DNA of 64,000 nucleotides from Chthoniobacter sp. (GTDB taxonomy: Bacteria; Verrucomicrobiota; Verrucomicrobiia; Chthoniobacterales; Chthoniobacteraceae), in contig JAIOPH010000020.1 of NCBI GenBank assembly GCA_021414005.1, positions 52,015-116,014 on the forward strand, in the 5' to 3' direction. Shown one piece after another: positions 1 through 7,498 of the stretch (position 1 is its first letter; every line of letters starts with the position of its first letter). Made by a program: the position numbers and the translations under genes. The notes under the pieces are model-generated. The model searched no databases. It was not told the origin of the DNA and worked only from the letters and a program-made list of their open reading frames with translations.

Positions 1-1056
1 AATACCTACACCGGTCCCACCACGGTTCGTATGGCCAAGTTGTTCGTCAAGAAGGCCGCGTCGCTTTACAACGCTGACACCGCGCAATGGACCCCGGCGA
101 AAATCAGCGTCCATCCCGGGGCCGCGCTTGTGCTCAGCGCCGGTGGCCCGGCCGAATTCAGTGGTGAACAAGTCGGCACACTGCTCAGGAATCTTACCGC
201 AGCGGTCAACCACAACGGCCTGATGGCCGGTTCGATTTTGTGCCTAGATACCGCCAATGCCAAGGAAACGGTCACGGTTTCGGCCAACATCCCGGATTCA
301 AAGGGGCCTGGCGGCGGGGCCCTCGTCATCAAGAAGTGCGGGGCAGGGACCTTGGGAATGGCAGGCAAAAATACCTATACGGGCCAAACGATTCTTGAGA
401 GCGGCGCGTTGAGTGTTTCGTCATTCAACAGCTTCACCAAAGGCAAGAATGCGGCCAGCAGCAGTCTGGGTGCCCCTCTGGATATTGAGGCCGGCGAGAT
501 TGTCATTGGCGAGGACGGCAAGGACGGTGATGGCACACTGATCTATACTGGGTCCGGTGAAACCACCGACCGCGTGATGAACCTCGCGGGCAAGAAGGCA
601 ACCGTTACCTTTGAGCATTCCGGCAACGGCCTGTTCAAGCTCACCAGCACATTTGTGCTCTCCGGCTACGGTGCCGACAAGACGATCGTGCTCAAGGGTG
701 ACACGGCAGGGACAGGTGAGATCGCCGGCAACCTGTTCAACCCCCATGACCGCGCAGGGAAGGCAATCACCGCCGTCACCAAGTCCGGCACGGGCACTTG
801 GGTGCTTTCCGGCACGAATACCTACAGCGGCAAGACGACGGTGCAGCAGGGCACGCTGTCGCTAGCGAGCGCGAAAAGTCTCGGCACCCAGACGGATGTG
901 TCTATTTCCGAAGGCGCGATGGTGGAATTGAGCTTCAGCGGTGAAATGAAGATAGGTAAACTCTATCTTGATGGGAAGGAGCAGCCCGCCGGTACGTTTA
1001 GCGCGGAGAACGCTCCAAGGTTCATCAAGGGCAAAGGGGCGCTAAAGAATCAGTAA
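1..1056 (+). CDS. autotransporter-type beta-strand repeat protein, C-terminal part
   Basis: The reading frame is open from the first base, so this is the 3' end (352 codons) of a larger gene that starts outside the window. Three copies of the autotransporter-associated beta-strand repeat motif are visible: NTYTGPTTV at residues 1-9, NTYTGQTILESGALSV near residue 124 and NTYSGKTTVQQGTLSL near residue 273. Each is preceded by a glycine-rich LxKxGxGT stretch. Such repeats form right-handed beta-helical passenger domains of very large secreted or surface proteins in Verrucomicrobia and Planctomycetes. There is no PEP-CTERM anchor or porin barrel at this end, so the mode of attachment is unclear. 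Confidence 0.8.
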   Translation, partial: NTYTGPTTVRMAKLFVKKAASLYNADTAQWTPAKISVHPGAALVLSAGGPAEFSGEQVGTLLRNLTAAVNHNGLMAGSILCLDTANAKETVTVSANIPDSKGPGGGALVIKKCGAGTLGMAGKNTYTGQTILESGALSVSSFNSFTKGKNAASSSLGAPLDIEAGEIVIGEDGKDGDGTLIYTGSGETTDRVMNLAGKKATVTFEHSGNGLFKLTSTFVLSGYGADKTIVLKGDTAGTGEIAGNLFNPHDRAGKAITAVTKSGTGTWVLSGTNTYSGKTTVQQGTLSLASAKSLGTQTDVSISEGAMVELSFSGEMKIGKLYLDGKEQPAGTFSAENAPRFIKGKGALKNQ

Positions 1057-1158
1057 TGGGGCCGGGATTCAAAACGGAGTATGAACCTCTGGCGAATTCT
1101 TCTCCCGTTCACGGCCAGCGACCGCCGTCGCTGCCCCCACCACCAACCCACCCGCCCC

Positions 1159-1776
1159 TCAGCCCAGCCGCTCGATGACCACCTCGCCACCGGTGATGTC
1201 CATTTGCGGGACGGTGCTCTGGGCGGCGGTGAGGCGGTAGGTCTCGCCGCTGGTCAGGGCGGTCGTCTCGCTGAAGCTGATCACCCCAAAGCCGGAGCCG
1301 GCGGAGAGCGCCGCGCCATTGACCATGCCGCCGAAGAGGAGGTCGCCCACGCCCGGTGCCGTGCCCGCGCCGGAGCAGCTTACCGGGGCCGGGCCGGGTA
1401 GGCTCACCGCGTCAAAAACCAGCCGGCAGGAAAAGCGGAACACCCCGGCCACCGAGGCCGTGAAGGTGCCCCCGTCAAACGTCCCGCCCGCGCCGAGCGG
1501 GGCAAAGGTCGCGGCGTCGAACACCACCGGGTCCAGCGCCACCCCGCTGTTCAGCGACTGCACCGTGCCGATCTTGCGCTGGATCAGCAGCAGCGGCCCG
1601 CTGGTGCCGGGCGCGCCGGCCGGTCCAGTGGCACCCGTTGCGCCGGTCGCTCCCGCCGGCCCCGCCGGCCCGGCGGGCACGGCGTCGATCAGCGCCTTGA
1701 GCGCGTTGAGCTGCGCGCGCATCTGGACGGCGTCGATCTCGGTATGTTCCTGCGGAAGTGTGGGGTCGAAGGGCAT
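1159..1776 (-). CDS. collagen-like protein with C1q/TNF-like C-terminal domain
   Basis: This 205-residue protein has a short predicted helical N-terminus (residues 1-34). A run of about eight Gly-X-Y triplets follows (GPAGPAGATGATGATGPAG and onward, residues 36-60). The rest is a beta-rich domain of about 140 residues with a trimeric-jelly-roll look (GTFTASVAGVFRFSCRLVF, ending GGEVVIERLG). Collagen-like bacterial and phage tail proteins use such triplets to form trimers with a globular head. There is no signal peptide, which fits a phage-fibre-like or self-assembling protein better than a Sec-exported one. It lies downstream of, and in the same direction as, the 702-bp gene ending at 1880. 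The phage origin is inferred. Confidence 0.65.
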   Translation of the reverse strand: MPFDPTLPQEHTEIDAVQMRAQLNALKALIDAVPAGPAGPAGATGATGATGPAGAPGTSGPLLLIQRKIGTVQSLNSGVALDPVVFDAATFAPLGAGGTFDGGTFTASVAGVFRFSCRLVFDAVSLPGPAPVSCSGAGTAPGVGDLLFGGMVNGAALSAGSGFGVISFSETTALTSGETYRLTAAQSTVPQMDITGGEVVIERLG

Positions 1777-1786
1777 GGGCGGAAAT

Positions 1787-1879
1787 GCGGAAGGTGGAAG
1801 GCGGAAGGCGGAAGGCGGAAGTGGGAACGTGGAACTCGGAAGGCGGAGTGGGGCGGAGCCATTCCGCCTTCCGCCTTTC
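1787..1879. repeat. heptamer-array hairpin A
   Basis: Nine consecutive 7-mers run from 1787 to 1849: GCGGAAG, GTGGAAG, GCGGAAG three times, TGGGAAC, GTGGAAC, TCGGAAG, GCGGAGT. A complementary arm (ATTCCGC, CTTCCGC, CTTTCC) follows at 1860-1879, so the region can fold into a long hairpin. On the minus strand it starts right after the stop codon (1880-1882) of the upstream gene and ends just before the start of the collagen-like gene. See the matching loci at 14410, 19434 and 36409. Confidence 0.75.
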
Positions 1880-2581
1880 CTACGGCGCCACGGTCACACT
1901 CGCGATGGCGGTGAAATCGCCCACCGGTGCCTCCGCTTCATAATACTGGAGCCGGTATTCGCGCGTCTCCGGCGCCGTCGCCACGAGCAGCGGGCGCGCG
2001 TCGAGATACGGGCTGGCCAGGTCGATGGCCAGCAGCTCCCACGCCCCCCCATTGCGCCGGCTGTAGATCGCCACGCCGGGCCGCCCGTATTTGCGAAAGG
2101 CCACCCGCACCACCTCCGAGGTGTCGCCGCGTTCCACCTTCAGGGTGAAGGACGGCACGAGATTTTCCGCCGTCTCCTCCGAGCCCACGATGCCGAGCTG
2201 CAGGCCGATGGCCTCGGTGTAGTTCGGCGAGGTCTTGATGACCTGCACAAAGGCAAAGATGCGCTGGAGCGCGCCCGCACCCACCGCCGCGACCCCCACG
2301 GGCAGCGCCGGTGCCGAGAAGACCGGCAGGACAAAGGGATCGGCCCCCGGCCCCTCATACAGCTCCTCCAGCGCGGAGGTGGCGGCGGGGCCGAAATCGC
2401 GGGTCGCCACGAGCCAGGAACCCGCGGCGTACTGCAGGAAGCGGGCATCGGCCACGGTCGCCGTCACGTCGCCTGCAGGCAGGCCGAGGGTGGCATTGGC
2501 CAGCACCAGTTCTGCGGCGTAAGTGGCGAACCAGCCGGGCCGCTCGGCGATGCGTTTGGGGAAATAGGGTTGACGTTTCAT
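1880..2581 (-). CDS. conserved hypothetical protein, accessory
   Basis: The 233-residue product begins MKRQPYFPKRIAERPGWF. I chose this ATG over one 35 codons upstream because the upstream extension is low-complexity and reads into repeat DNA. The protein is soluble, with no signal peptide or membrane segment. An alpha-helical N-terminal half (ATLGLPAGDV, FGPAATSALEELY) leads to a beta-rich C-terminal half (VRVAFRKYGRPGVAIYSRRNGG, TREYRLQYYEAEAPVGDF) that resembles a fibronectin-III-like fold. I recall close relatives in other verrucomicrobial genomes but no assigned function. Together with the collagen-like gene just downstream it forms a two-gene unit that may be phage- or particle-derived; that is inference. 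Confidence 0.6.
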   Translation of the reverse strand: MKRQPYFPKRIAERPGWFATYAAELVLANATLGLPAGDVTATVADARFLQYAAGSWLVATRDFGPAATSALEELYEGPGADPFVLPVFSAPALPVGVAAVGAGALQRIFAFVQVIKTSPNYTEAIGLQLGIVGSEETAENLVPSFTLKVERGDTSEVVRVAFRKYGRPGVAIYSRRNGGAWELLAIDLASPYLDARPLLVATAPETREYRLQYYEAEAPVGDFTAIASVTVAP

Positions 2582-3216
2582 GGTCGGTTTCTTTCTAGGT
2601 TTGGTTTGGAAATGGGGCGTCGGCGGAATTGCCGGCCCCCAAAGCGGTCCCGAGTTCCAGGTGGCCCCGCTGTTCCAGAGCGCCATTCACGCGTCCCTCC
2701 CGGAGAAAAGTGCAGAATCGCCGCGCCGACCGGCCGCCATCCCTGCTGATTTGGTGAAAAAACTGCCTGGTCCAGTCGCCTCCCTGGCTGGGCCAGCGAC
2801 GCCGCCGGATGACCCGGTGACGCAACCGGATGATCCGGCGACGCAACCGAACGATCCGGTGACGCACCCAGATGACCCGGTGATGCAACCAGATGACCCG
2901 GCGACGCCACCGGATGATCCGGTGACGCAACCGAACGACCCGGCGACGCAACTGGATGATTCGGTGACGCAACCGAACGACCCGACGACGCAACTGGATG
3001 ATCCGGCGACGCAACCGAACGATCCGGCGACGTAACTGGATGACCCGGCATCAGAGTAAATCCTCGAAACCGCCCCGCCGCCCCCCTTTTCCACCTGCCG
3101 GAACGTCCCCGCCGCCCGCCGGGATCGCCGGGCGGGGGAAGCAGGGAGGAGCGGGTTCACGGGCAGGACCAAACCACGCCCCCGGAACCGCGTCACTGAC
3201 TCTAAAGGCTACACTT
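2582..3216. other. intergenic stretch dominated by a minisatellite
   Basis: Between the gene starting at 2581 (minus) and the XRE gene ending at 3217 there are about 635 bases. They contain the 21-bp tandem array at 2808-3053. Because the unit is a multiple of three, several frames stay open on both strands, for example a DDPVTQP heptapeptide frame on the plus strand. None has a convincing start, ribosome site or non-repeat domain, so I do not call a gene here. Confidence 0.6.
2808..3053. repeat. 21-bp tandem repeat, about 11.7 copies
   Basis: The unit is close to GATGACCCGGTGACGCAACC plus G. Full copies start at 2808, 2829, 2850, 2871, 2892, 2913, 2934, 2955, 2976, 2997 and 3018, with a partial copy at 3039. 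From 2913 on, the copies alternate GAT-type and AAC-type, giving a 42-bp higher-order unit repeated three times, which suggests recent expansion. Variation falls mostly at the third or sixth base (GAC/GAT) and at the GTG/GCG position. There are no spacers, so this is not a CRISPR array. Confidence 0.95.
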
Positions 3217-3561
3217 TTACCTAGGCAACCTGCCAGCCCGCCGCAGCGCCTCGAAGGTGGCCGCCGCAATGCACAGCCCCATCGCATCGCAGACCCGCAT
3301 CGCCATATTGATCGAAAACCACACCTCCCCGCGCTCCATCTTCGCCAGCGCACTGCGCGACAACTTTGCCAGGTCCGCGACCACCGTAGCCTTCAGCCGA
3401 TGCGCGCGCCGCCACGCTTGGATCGTCCGCCCCAGTTCCCTGCTGAAAGGATGCGTATAAAGCTTCGTCGGCGAAGCCTGGGGCCGCCGCTTCCTGGTCA
3501 GCCAGGACGGCCACCCGTTCTTGCCATGCTGGCGCTTCCGGGCCTTGGAGGGAGTGCTCAT
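3217..3561 (-). CDS. XRE-family helix-turn-helix regulator
   Basis: The product is a 114-residue basic protein. Residues 1-40 are rich in Lys and Arg (MSTPSKARKRQHGKNGW, LTRKRRPQ). The rest is a Cro/cI-type HTH: an RTIQAWRRAHRL helix, then LAKLSRSALAKMERGEVW as the recognition region, then INMAMRVCDAMGL. I used the ATG at 3561; the frame is open 42 codons further but runs into hairpin-repeat DNA. No Shine-Dalgarno is evident. It probably represses a neighbouring accessory operon. It reads towards the minisatellite and the collagen-like pair, which makes them candidate targets. Confidence 0.7.
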   Translation of the reverse strand: MSTPSKARKRQHGKNGWPSWLTRKRRPQASPTKLYTHPFSRELGRTIQAWRRAHRLKATVVADLAKLSRSALAKMERGEVWFSINMAMRVCDAMGLCIAAATFEALRRAGRLPR

Positions 3562-3940
3562 ATTCTGGGGAGGTTTGGGGAACCAACTACGGCGCGATGC
3601 TGCCTCCGGCGGACGGGTTTGGGCAATCCGATTCTTTTCTCCTCGTTCCGAAAGTGGGGCTTTCGGAACGCACCTTCGGCGGGGCAAGTGCCTTGCGCGG
3701 CGGGTGGCGGGCCGCCGCCTGCCAACTCCCGCCCCTCACCGCGAAGCACAGCTTCCCCGCCGAGCCTGCGTTCCCAATGCCTCACATTGGGAACGAGATG
3801 AAGTGCTTTGCGCTGACGTGACTTAGGACATCTGTTGCTGCTGTCCCCCCGTTCCACGGGCCACCCAAGCACAGCGGCCTTGCCCCCGGCGGCGGCTTCT
3901 GCCTGAATCACCCCTGTGGGCACCCTCTACTACGGCGACA
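3562..3940. other. intergenic region with inverted REP-like pair
   Basis: About 380 bases separate the start of the XRE gene from the OLD-family gene. The central part holds the two hairpin elements annotated at 3641-3797. Nothing else protein-like is visible. The last 140 bases before the ATG at 3942 presumably carry the promoter of the OLD gene, but I see no clear -35/-10 pair. Confidence 0.5.
3641..3797. repeat. inverted pair of two-hairpin REP-like elements
   Basis: Element 1 (3641-3712, plus) has stem CGTTCCGAAAG / CTTTCGGAACG (3644-3654 with 3660-3670) around a 5-nt loop. A TCGGCGGGG linker and a second small stem CAAG-TGC-CTTG follow. Element 2 (3722-3797, minus) has the same layout with a different stem, GTTCCCAATG / CATTGGGAAC (3770-3779 with 3785-3794), the same 5-nt loop size, a TCGGCGGGG linker and a second stem AAG-CTGTG-CTT. 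Both stems pair perfectly although their sequences differ, so the fold is conserved rather than the sequence. The head-to-head arrangement resembles a BIME. Confidence 0.8.
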
Positions 3941-3941
3941 A

Positions 3942-5813
3942 ATGAGCCATCCTTTCGCTGAGATTATTCTCAACTCTGGGGCTGAAAGCTATGAATTCGA
4001 GAATGGGTTTGATGGAGAAAAGCGGTTGCGCCCCCTCGCAAAAGTGAACGTGTTCGTCGGGGCCAACAATTCCGGGAAGAGCAGACTGATGCGGACCTTG
4101 GCTGCGACTCCGAAAATGCACGTCTTGCCGAATCTCGTTATGGCTGGCGAAGGAATTTCCTACGAAAAGATTCAAACAGTCTTGGAGGAGGCAAAGGCGG
4201 GTGTATTAAATGCCCTAGTTCAGGCTCAGTGCCAAGATGTCAACGGTATCCGCGTGACAGTTAATAAGTTTCCGCTTAAGCGAATTCTGAACGAAGGTGA
4301 GGGGCAAATTGGCGACTGTATTTCGGTATTGGAGGGAGTGAGTTCAATGAAGCAGGTAAACCAATACACTGGGCATCAACCCGATTTTGCGCTCAGGCTT
4401 ATTCAGGGCGTAGCGCAAGGGGCTTGCCAGCAGTTGGCACTAATCAGCAATGACGCACGGAGTATTCCGGAAACGAAAAAACTCTATATTCCGACCCTGA
4501 GGAGCCTCCGTGATCTTGGCCAAGATGACGCTTTCGCGGAGCGGACAAGGAAGGATTATTTTGCCAACACGAACCACGTTGAGCTCTTCACCGGTCGGAC
4601 GCTTTACGACGAAATTGAGCAGTTGGTTCGTGGTAATTTAGAGCAGCGAGAAACACTGCGGGAATTTGAGACGTGGATTGGCGAAGCATTTTTCCGTGGT
4701 GCGCCCGTCGCGATAATTCCACGCAAAGGCGACACTTCGCTCACTGTCAAAATAGGAAACGAAAAGGAGCAACCGATTCACAATCTTGGCGACGGGATTC
4801 AGGCGATTTTGATTCTGGCCTTTCCTCTTTTCGTCCGAAAGGAAGAACACCTATTGGCGTTCATCGAAGAGCCGGAATTGTTTCTTCATCCGTGGCTCCA
4901 GCGCGTGCTTCTTGAAATGATGAGCAACCGCTTTCCGAGGCATCAGTATTTCCTCACGACGCACTCCAATCACTTTCTCGACCTCACCCTCGATGCCGAA
5001 AGTGTGTCGGTCTTTGCCTTTCAAAAGCATCTGGAGGAGTCCGGCAGCAAGGAAAGGCCCCCGCGTTACACCGTGACCAATGTGAGCCGGAGCGACCGAC
5101 GGCCGCTGGAATTGCTCGGCGTTAGGAATTCATCCGTGTTACTGACGAATTGCACCATTTGGGTCGAGGGGATCACCGACCGCCGCTATATTGCTCACTG
5201 GTTGGATTTGTTTCAGCAGCAGTTCCACGGAAACACGGCGGCAGACCGTGCGAAGTTTTTCAAAGAAGATCTGCACTACTCATTCGTCGAGTATTCCGGC
5301 GGAAATATCACGCACTGGTCGTTTCTCGATGAAACCGGACCAGAAGTAGAGCGCCTGTGCGGAAAGCTCTTTCTCATCGCCGACAGCGACGGAGCAAAAC
5401 CAAAGAGTGCGAAAGGCAAACGACACGCAAAGCTGAGCGAAAAGCTTGCGGAGAGATTCCTCCTCCTGCCTACAAAAGAAATCGAAAACCTACTGACACC
5501 CGCATGTCTTAGCTCGGTGCTGGAAGCCTACGGTGAATCGAGGGACAATCTGCAAATGCCGAAGCAGGAAAGCTACGCGACTAAGGCGCTGGGCACTTTC
5601 ATTGATGAGAAGTTCTTCAAAGATCCGGCTTTGAAGAATCGCACGGCGAGCTACGCCGACGACAGCGGCACTGTGAGCGACAAGGTGAAATTCTGTGAGC
5701 GTGCAATCGCAGCTATGAAGACGTTCGATTGTCTTTCACCCCTGGCGCAGGATTTGGCGAAACGGGTTCACGGGTTCATCCAGAAGGAGAATCCCAAGGC
5801 TGTCAGCCAATGA
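3942..5813 (+). CDS. OLD-family ATPase with C-terminal TOPRIM nuclease domain
   Basis: The 623-residue protein has an SMC/ABC-type ATPase half: Walker A GANNSGKS at residues 40-47, a degenerate signature around NLGDGIQAIL, Walker B LAFIEEPELFLHP near 306-318 and an H-loop TTHSNHFLD near 338. A TOPRIM half follows: VEGITD near 407, FLIADSDG near 478 and LPTKEIENLL near 508. This order is that of class 1 OLD nucleases. OLD-type proteins, alone or with partners such as GajB, cut DNA and block phages. No UvrD-like partner is adjacent, so it is a stand-alone candidate. The gene is visibly more AT-rich than its surroundings and sits between repeat-rich gaps, which points to horizontal transfer. Confidence 0.8.
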   Translation: MSHPFAEIILNSGAESYEFENGFDGEKRLRPLAKVNVFVGANNSGKSRLMRTLAATPKMHVLPNLVMAGEGISYEKIQTVLEEAKAGVLNALVQAQCQDVNGIRVTVNKFPLKRILNEGEGQIGDCISVLEGVSSMKQVNQYTGHQPDFALRLIQGVAQGACQQLALISNDARSIPETKKLYIPTLRSLRDLGQDDAFAERTRKDYFANTNHVELFTGRTLYDEIEQLVRGNLEQRETLREFETWIGEAFFRGAPVAIIPRKGDTSLTVKIGNEKEQPIHNLGDGIQAILILAFPLFVRKEEHLLAFIEEPELFLHPWLQRVLLEMMSNRFPRHQYFLTTHSNHFLDLTLDAESVSVFAFQKHLEESGSKERPPRYTVTNVSRSDRRPLELLGVRNSSVLLTNCTIWVEGITDRRYIAHWLDLFQQQFHGNTAADRAKFFKEDLHYSFVEYSGGNITHWSFLDETGPEVERLCGKLFLIADSDGAKPKSAKGKRHAKLSEKLAERFLLLPTKEIENLLTPACLSSVLEAYGESRDNLQMPKQESYATKALGTFIDEKFFKDPALKNRTASYADDSGTVSDKVKFCERAIAAMKTFDCLSPLAQDLAKRVHGFIQKENPKAVSQ

Positions 5814-5980
5814 ATATGAGCTGCTCCTTGGAGCGCGATGTGGTGCTCATCAGCATGGACGAGCCACGGCGAAGATGAAGGAATGGGCGGCGACGTGCGG
5901 CACCTACAAGAGCGGATTCAACGGCCAGGAGCTCCCGCGCATCCAGAGAAAAAGGGACAGACACGTTATCCGCGGTTTTT

Positions 5981-6030
5981 CCTCGATCCGAAGTTGCCCT
6001 TCGGAACGCGATTCAGCCCGGAGGGCTGCA
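5981..6030 (+). repeat. REP-like hairpin element
   Basis: Stem CGATCCGAAG / CTTCGGAACG (5984-5993 with 5999-6008) closes a 5-nt loop and has one mismatch. A second stem, CAGCCC-GGA-GGGCTG, follows at about 6014-6028. The design (CTCG lead-in, 5-nt loop, then a second short hairpin) matches the elements at 3641-3797 and 8166. Confidence 0.65.
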
Positions 6031-6039
6031 TGGAAATTA

Positions 6040-6111
6040 GCCGGTGGCGGAGCGCAGCGACACCACCGGAATCCGCCGCCAACAGGAATGCGCCCCGGCA
6101 GGGGCGCGGGA
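6040..6111 (+). repeat. left REP flanking the RAYT gene
   Basis: The element runs from GCCGGTGGCGGAGCGCAGCG to CGCCCCGGCAGGGGCGCGGG. It is repeated in inverted orientation at 6640-6714 on the other side of the RAYT gene, with only scattered mismatches. The internal CGCCCCGGCAGGGGCG palindrome can form a tight stem. Inverted REPs on both sides of a RAYT gene are the hallmark of a REP-transposase locus. Confidence 0.8.
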
Positions 6112-6124
6112 TAACCCACAAGCC

Positions 6125-6625
6125 ATGCCCTCGACCCATCTCAGCCTGCATTACCACATCATTTTCGCGACCAAAGACCGTCGCCCGGTGATCGTGCCCG
6201 GTTGGCGGGAGCGGGTAGTGGCTCAGTCTGAAAAGAACGCCGTCATTCTGAGCGGAGTTCCACTCGGCTTTGCGAGGGGAACGGAGTCGAAGAACCTCTC
6301 ACTATTCCGTGGGCGGAGGCGGTGGAGGAAGCGCGCATGCTCTCACCTGCCGCCTGCGCCCCGCAGAAATAGTGAGAGGTCCTTCGACTGCGCTTCGCAA
6401 AGCCGAAGCTTCGCTCAGGATGACGGCGCTTTTTTCAATCTGAGCCAGTACTTTGCGTGGCAGGAGGGGTATGGGGCGTTCACGGTGAGTGCGTCGATGC
6501 GGGAGAGTGTGCGGCAATACATCGGGCAGCAGGAGGAGCATCACCGGACGCGGACGTTTCGGGAGGAGTATGGGGATTTTTTGCGCAAGAGCGGGGTGGA
6601 GTTTGAGGAGAAAACTGTGGATTGA
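6125..6625 (+). pseudogene. REP-associated tyrosine transposase (RAYT), interrupted
   Basis: The N-terminal piece MPSTHLSLHYHIIFATKD (residues 1-18, continuing to about WRERV) is the start of a Y1/IS200-like RAYT. The C-terminal piece, from FAWQEGYGAFTVSASM to the stop, is the typical RAYT end, with the QEEHHRTRTFREEY motif. A full family member is about 150 residues and carries a central DHVHLL-type HUH motif. Here that centre is gone and is replaced by a 230-bp palindromic element (6219-6448) that happens to keep the frame open. Any translated protein would lack the metal-binding HUH residues, so I call it a pseudogene. The ATG at 6125 is the family-consistent start. Confidence 0.85.
6219..6448. 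mobile_element. 230-bp palindromic MITE-like element inside the RAYT gene
   Basis: The outer ends are TGGCTCAG (6219-6226) and CTGAGCCA (6440-6447). The arms continue inward with AACGCCGTCATTCTGAGCG on the left, matched by CGCTCAGGATGACGGCG on the right. Further in, ACCTCTCACTATT matches AATAGTGAGAGGT. Each arm is roughly 90 bases with a centre of about 45 bases. There is no transposase inside, so it must be mobilised in trans if it is mobile. A possible 3-bp GTA duplication flanks it. Core words such as GTCATTCTGAGCG are, to my knowledge, frequent palindromic repeats in environmental bacterial genomes. Confidence 0.75.
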
Positions 6626-6639
6626 AGGCGTGAGGGGTT

Positions 6640-6714
6640 TCCCGCGCCCCTGCCGGGGCGCATGCCGGTTTGGGGGGGCGGGTTCCGGTGGGGTCGCTGC
6701 GCTCCGCCACCGGC
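6640..6714 (-). repeat. right REP flanking the RAYT gene
   Basis: This is the inverted partner of 6040-6111: the reverse complement reads GCCGGTGGCGGAGCGCAGCG and ends CGCCCCGGCAGGGGCGCGGG. Similarity continues outward for about 25 bases (an AATTTC block and a CCTCCGG block are shared), so the true element is probably near 100 bp. Confidence 0.8.
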
Positions 6715-6803
6715 CAATTTCTGGAACGCCTCCGGCGTGGGTCGGAGCGGGGCGGCTGATTTTTGGGATGCCTCCGGCGTGGCGGGAGCGGGACGGCTGA
6801 TTT

Positions 6804-6840
6804 CTCCTCGTTCCGAAGTTCCACTTCGGAACGAGGAGAA
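6804..6840. repeat. perfect 16-bp hairpin of the REP-like family
   Basis: TCTCCTCGTTCCGAAG (6804-6819) pairs without mismatch with CTTCGGAACGAGGAGA (6825-6840) around a TTCCA loop. The core TTCCGAAG stem and 5-nt loop are shared with the elements at 3644, 5984 and 8169. No T-run follows, so a terminator role is not supported. Confidence 0.8.
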
Positions 6841-6997
6841 ACTGCTCATCGGCCCGGCCGTTTCGGCTTGGTGGCCGGCAATTCTTATGCGAACAGCTCA
6901 GAGACGCAGCATGTCCCCTCCCATTTTATGCGAACATTTTCCCGCCCCGCCTCTGAACCCCGCCATTCGTCGAAATCAGAGTTAGGGCACATAGCGC

Positions 6998-7498
6998 GTG
7001 AAGCCATTCCTTACCATCTTTGCTTTGCTGTTCACCATGAGCACCCATGCCGCCGTTACCATCACCAACGCGGAGTTTGTTCTCACACTTGGCGGGGATT
7101 GGGTCAGAGTGCCGAGTTCCGACACCAATCAGTTCAGCTTCGAGTCGAAGAGCAACAAGACGAGCGTTGTTTTATCTCTGACCTCACTATCCATTTCACA
7201 GGATAAGCTTGTCGAGGTTGCCAAGAAGTTTGGAGAGATTCGTCAGAAGGCAGAGCAGGATGCGCGGCCGGGACAGAAGTTGCAGTTTGGCGACAAGTGG
7301 GCAGAGTTGCGCCCGAGCAAAGATGTGGCAGAGGTCGCTTATGCCGGCTATGACAGCAAGAGCATTTTCCGATTCTTCGGATTCGTCACACAGCGGAAGG
7401 TGTTGAGCATTTGGGTTTCGACGGAGACCCGCGACAATGAGTTATCCAAGAGAGTATTTGATGAGGTCTATCGAGGACTTAAGTTTTATGTGCCCTGA
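6998..7498 (+). CDS. secreted hypothetical protein, cassette-like gene 1
   Basis: This 166-residue protein has a clear signal peptide (KPFLTIFALLFTMSTHAAV, cleavage after about residue 19). The mature part is acidic to neutral and resembles small secreted DUF1795-type proteins in size only. The start is a GTG 10 bases after GTTAGGGC, with no good Shine-Dalgarno. Its stop codon lies inside the 5' end of the attC-like site at 7492-7610. This is the layout of an integron gene cassette: little leader, gene, attC. Base composition is AT-richer than in the core genes. I do not recognise the function. Confidence 0.65.
   Translation: MKPFLTIFALLFTMSTHAAVTITNAEFVLTLGGDWVRVPSSDTNQFSFESKSNKTSVVLSLTSLSISQDKLVEVAKKFGEIRQKAEQDARPGQKLQFGDKWAELRPSKDVAEVAYAGYDSKSIFRFFGFVTQRKVLSIWVSTETRDNELSKRVFDEVYRGLKFYVP

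Larger units (their letters stand above)
5814..6124. other. intergenic region with REP-like elements
   Basis: About 310 bases separate the OLD gene from the broken RAYT gene. The first 160 bases show nothing recognisable; short open frames there lack any family resemblance. The second half holds the hairpin element at 5981-6030 and the left REP at 6040-6111. Confidence 0.5.
6626..6997. other. intergenic region with REPs and first cassette boundary
   Basis: About 370 bases lie between the RAYT remnant and the next gene. They contain the right REP (6640-6714), two short GCCTCCGGCGTGG-bearing repeat fragments (about 6729 and 6769) and the perfect hairpin at 6804-6840. Near the 3' end GTTAGGGCAC (6981-6990) matches the 3' end of the attC-like site at 7603. 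The stretch 6841-6980 shows nothing I can name. Confidence 0.5.

Noticed and set aside
2580..3035. A 151-codon plus-strand gene encoding DDPVTQP repeats
   Set aside because: No ribosome site, and the start lies in the 5' leader of a minus-strand gene. All frames stay open because the unit is 21 bp, so openness is not evidence.
2808..3053. CRISPR array
   Set aside because: The units are directly contiguous with no unique spacers, and no cas gene is present.
3942..5813. Gabija or PARIS system
   Set aside because: No GajB helicase or separate DUF4435 gene lies next to the ATPase-TOPRIM gene, so only a stand-alone OLD call is justified.
6804..6840. Rho-independent terminator
   Set aside because: The stem is perfect, but no T-run follows on either strand and no gene ends nearby; it fits the REP-like family better.
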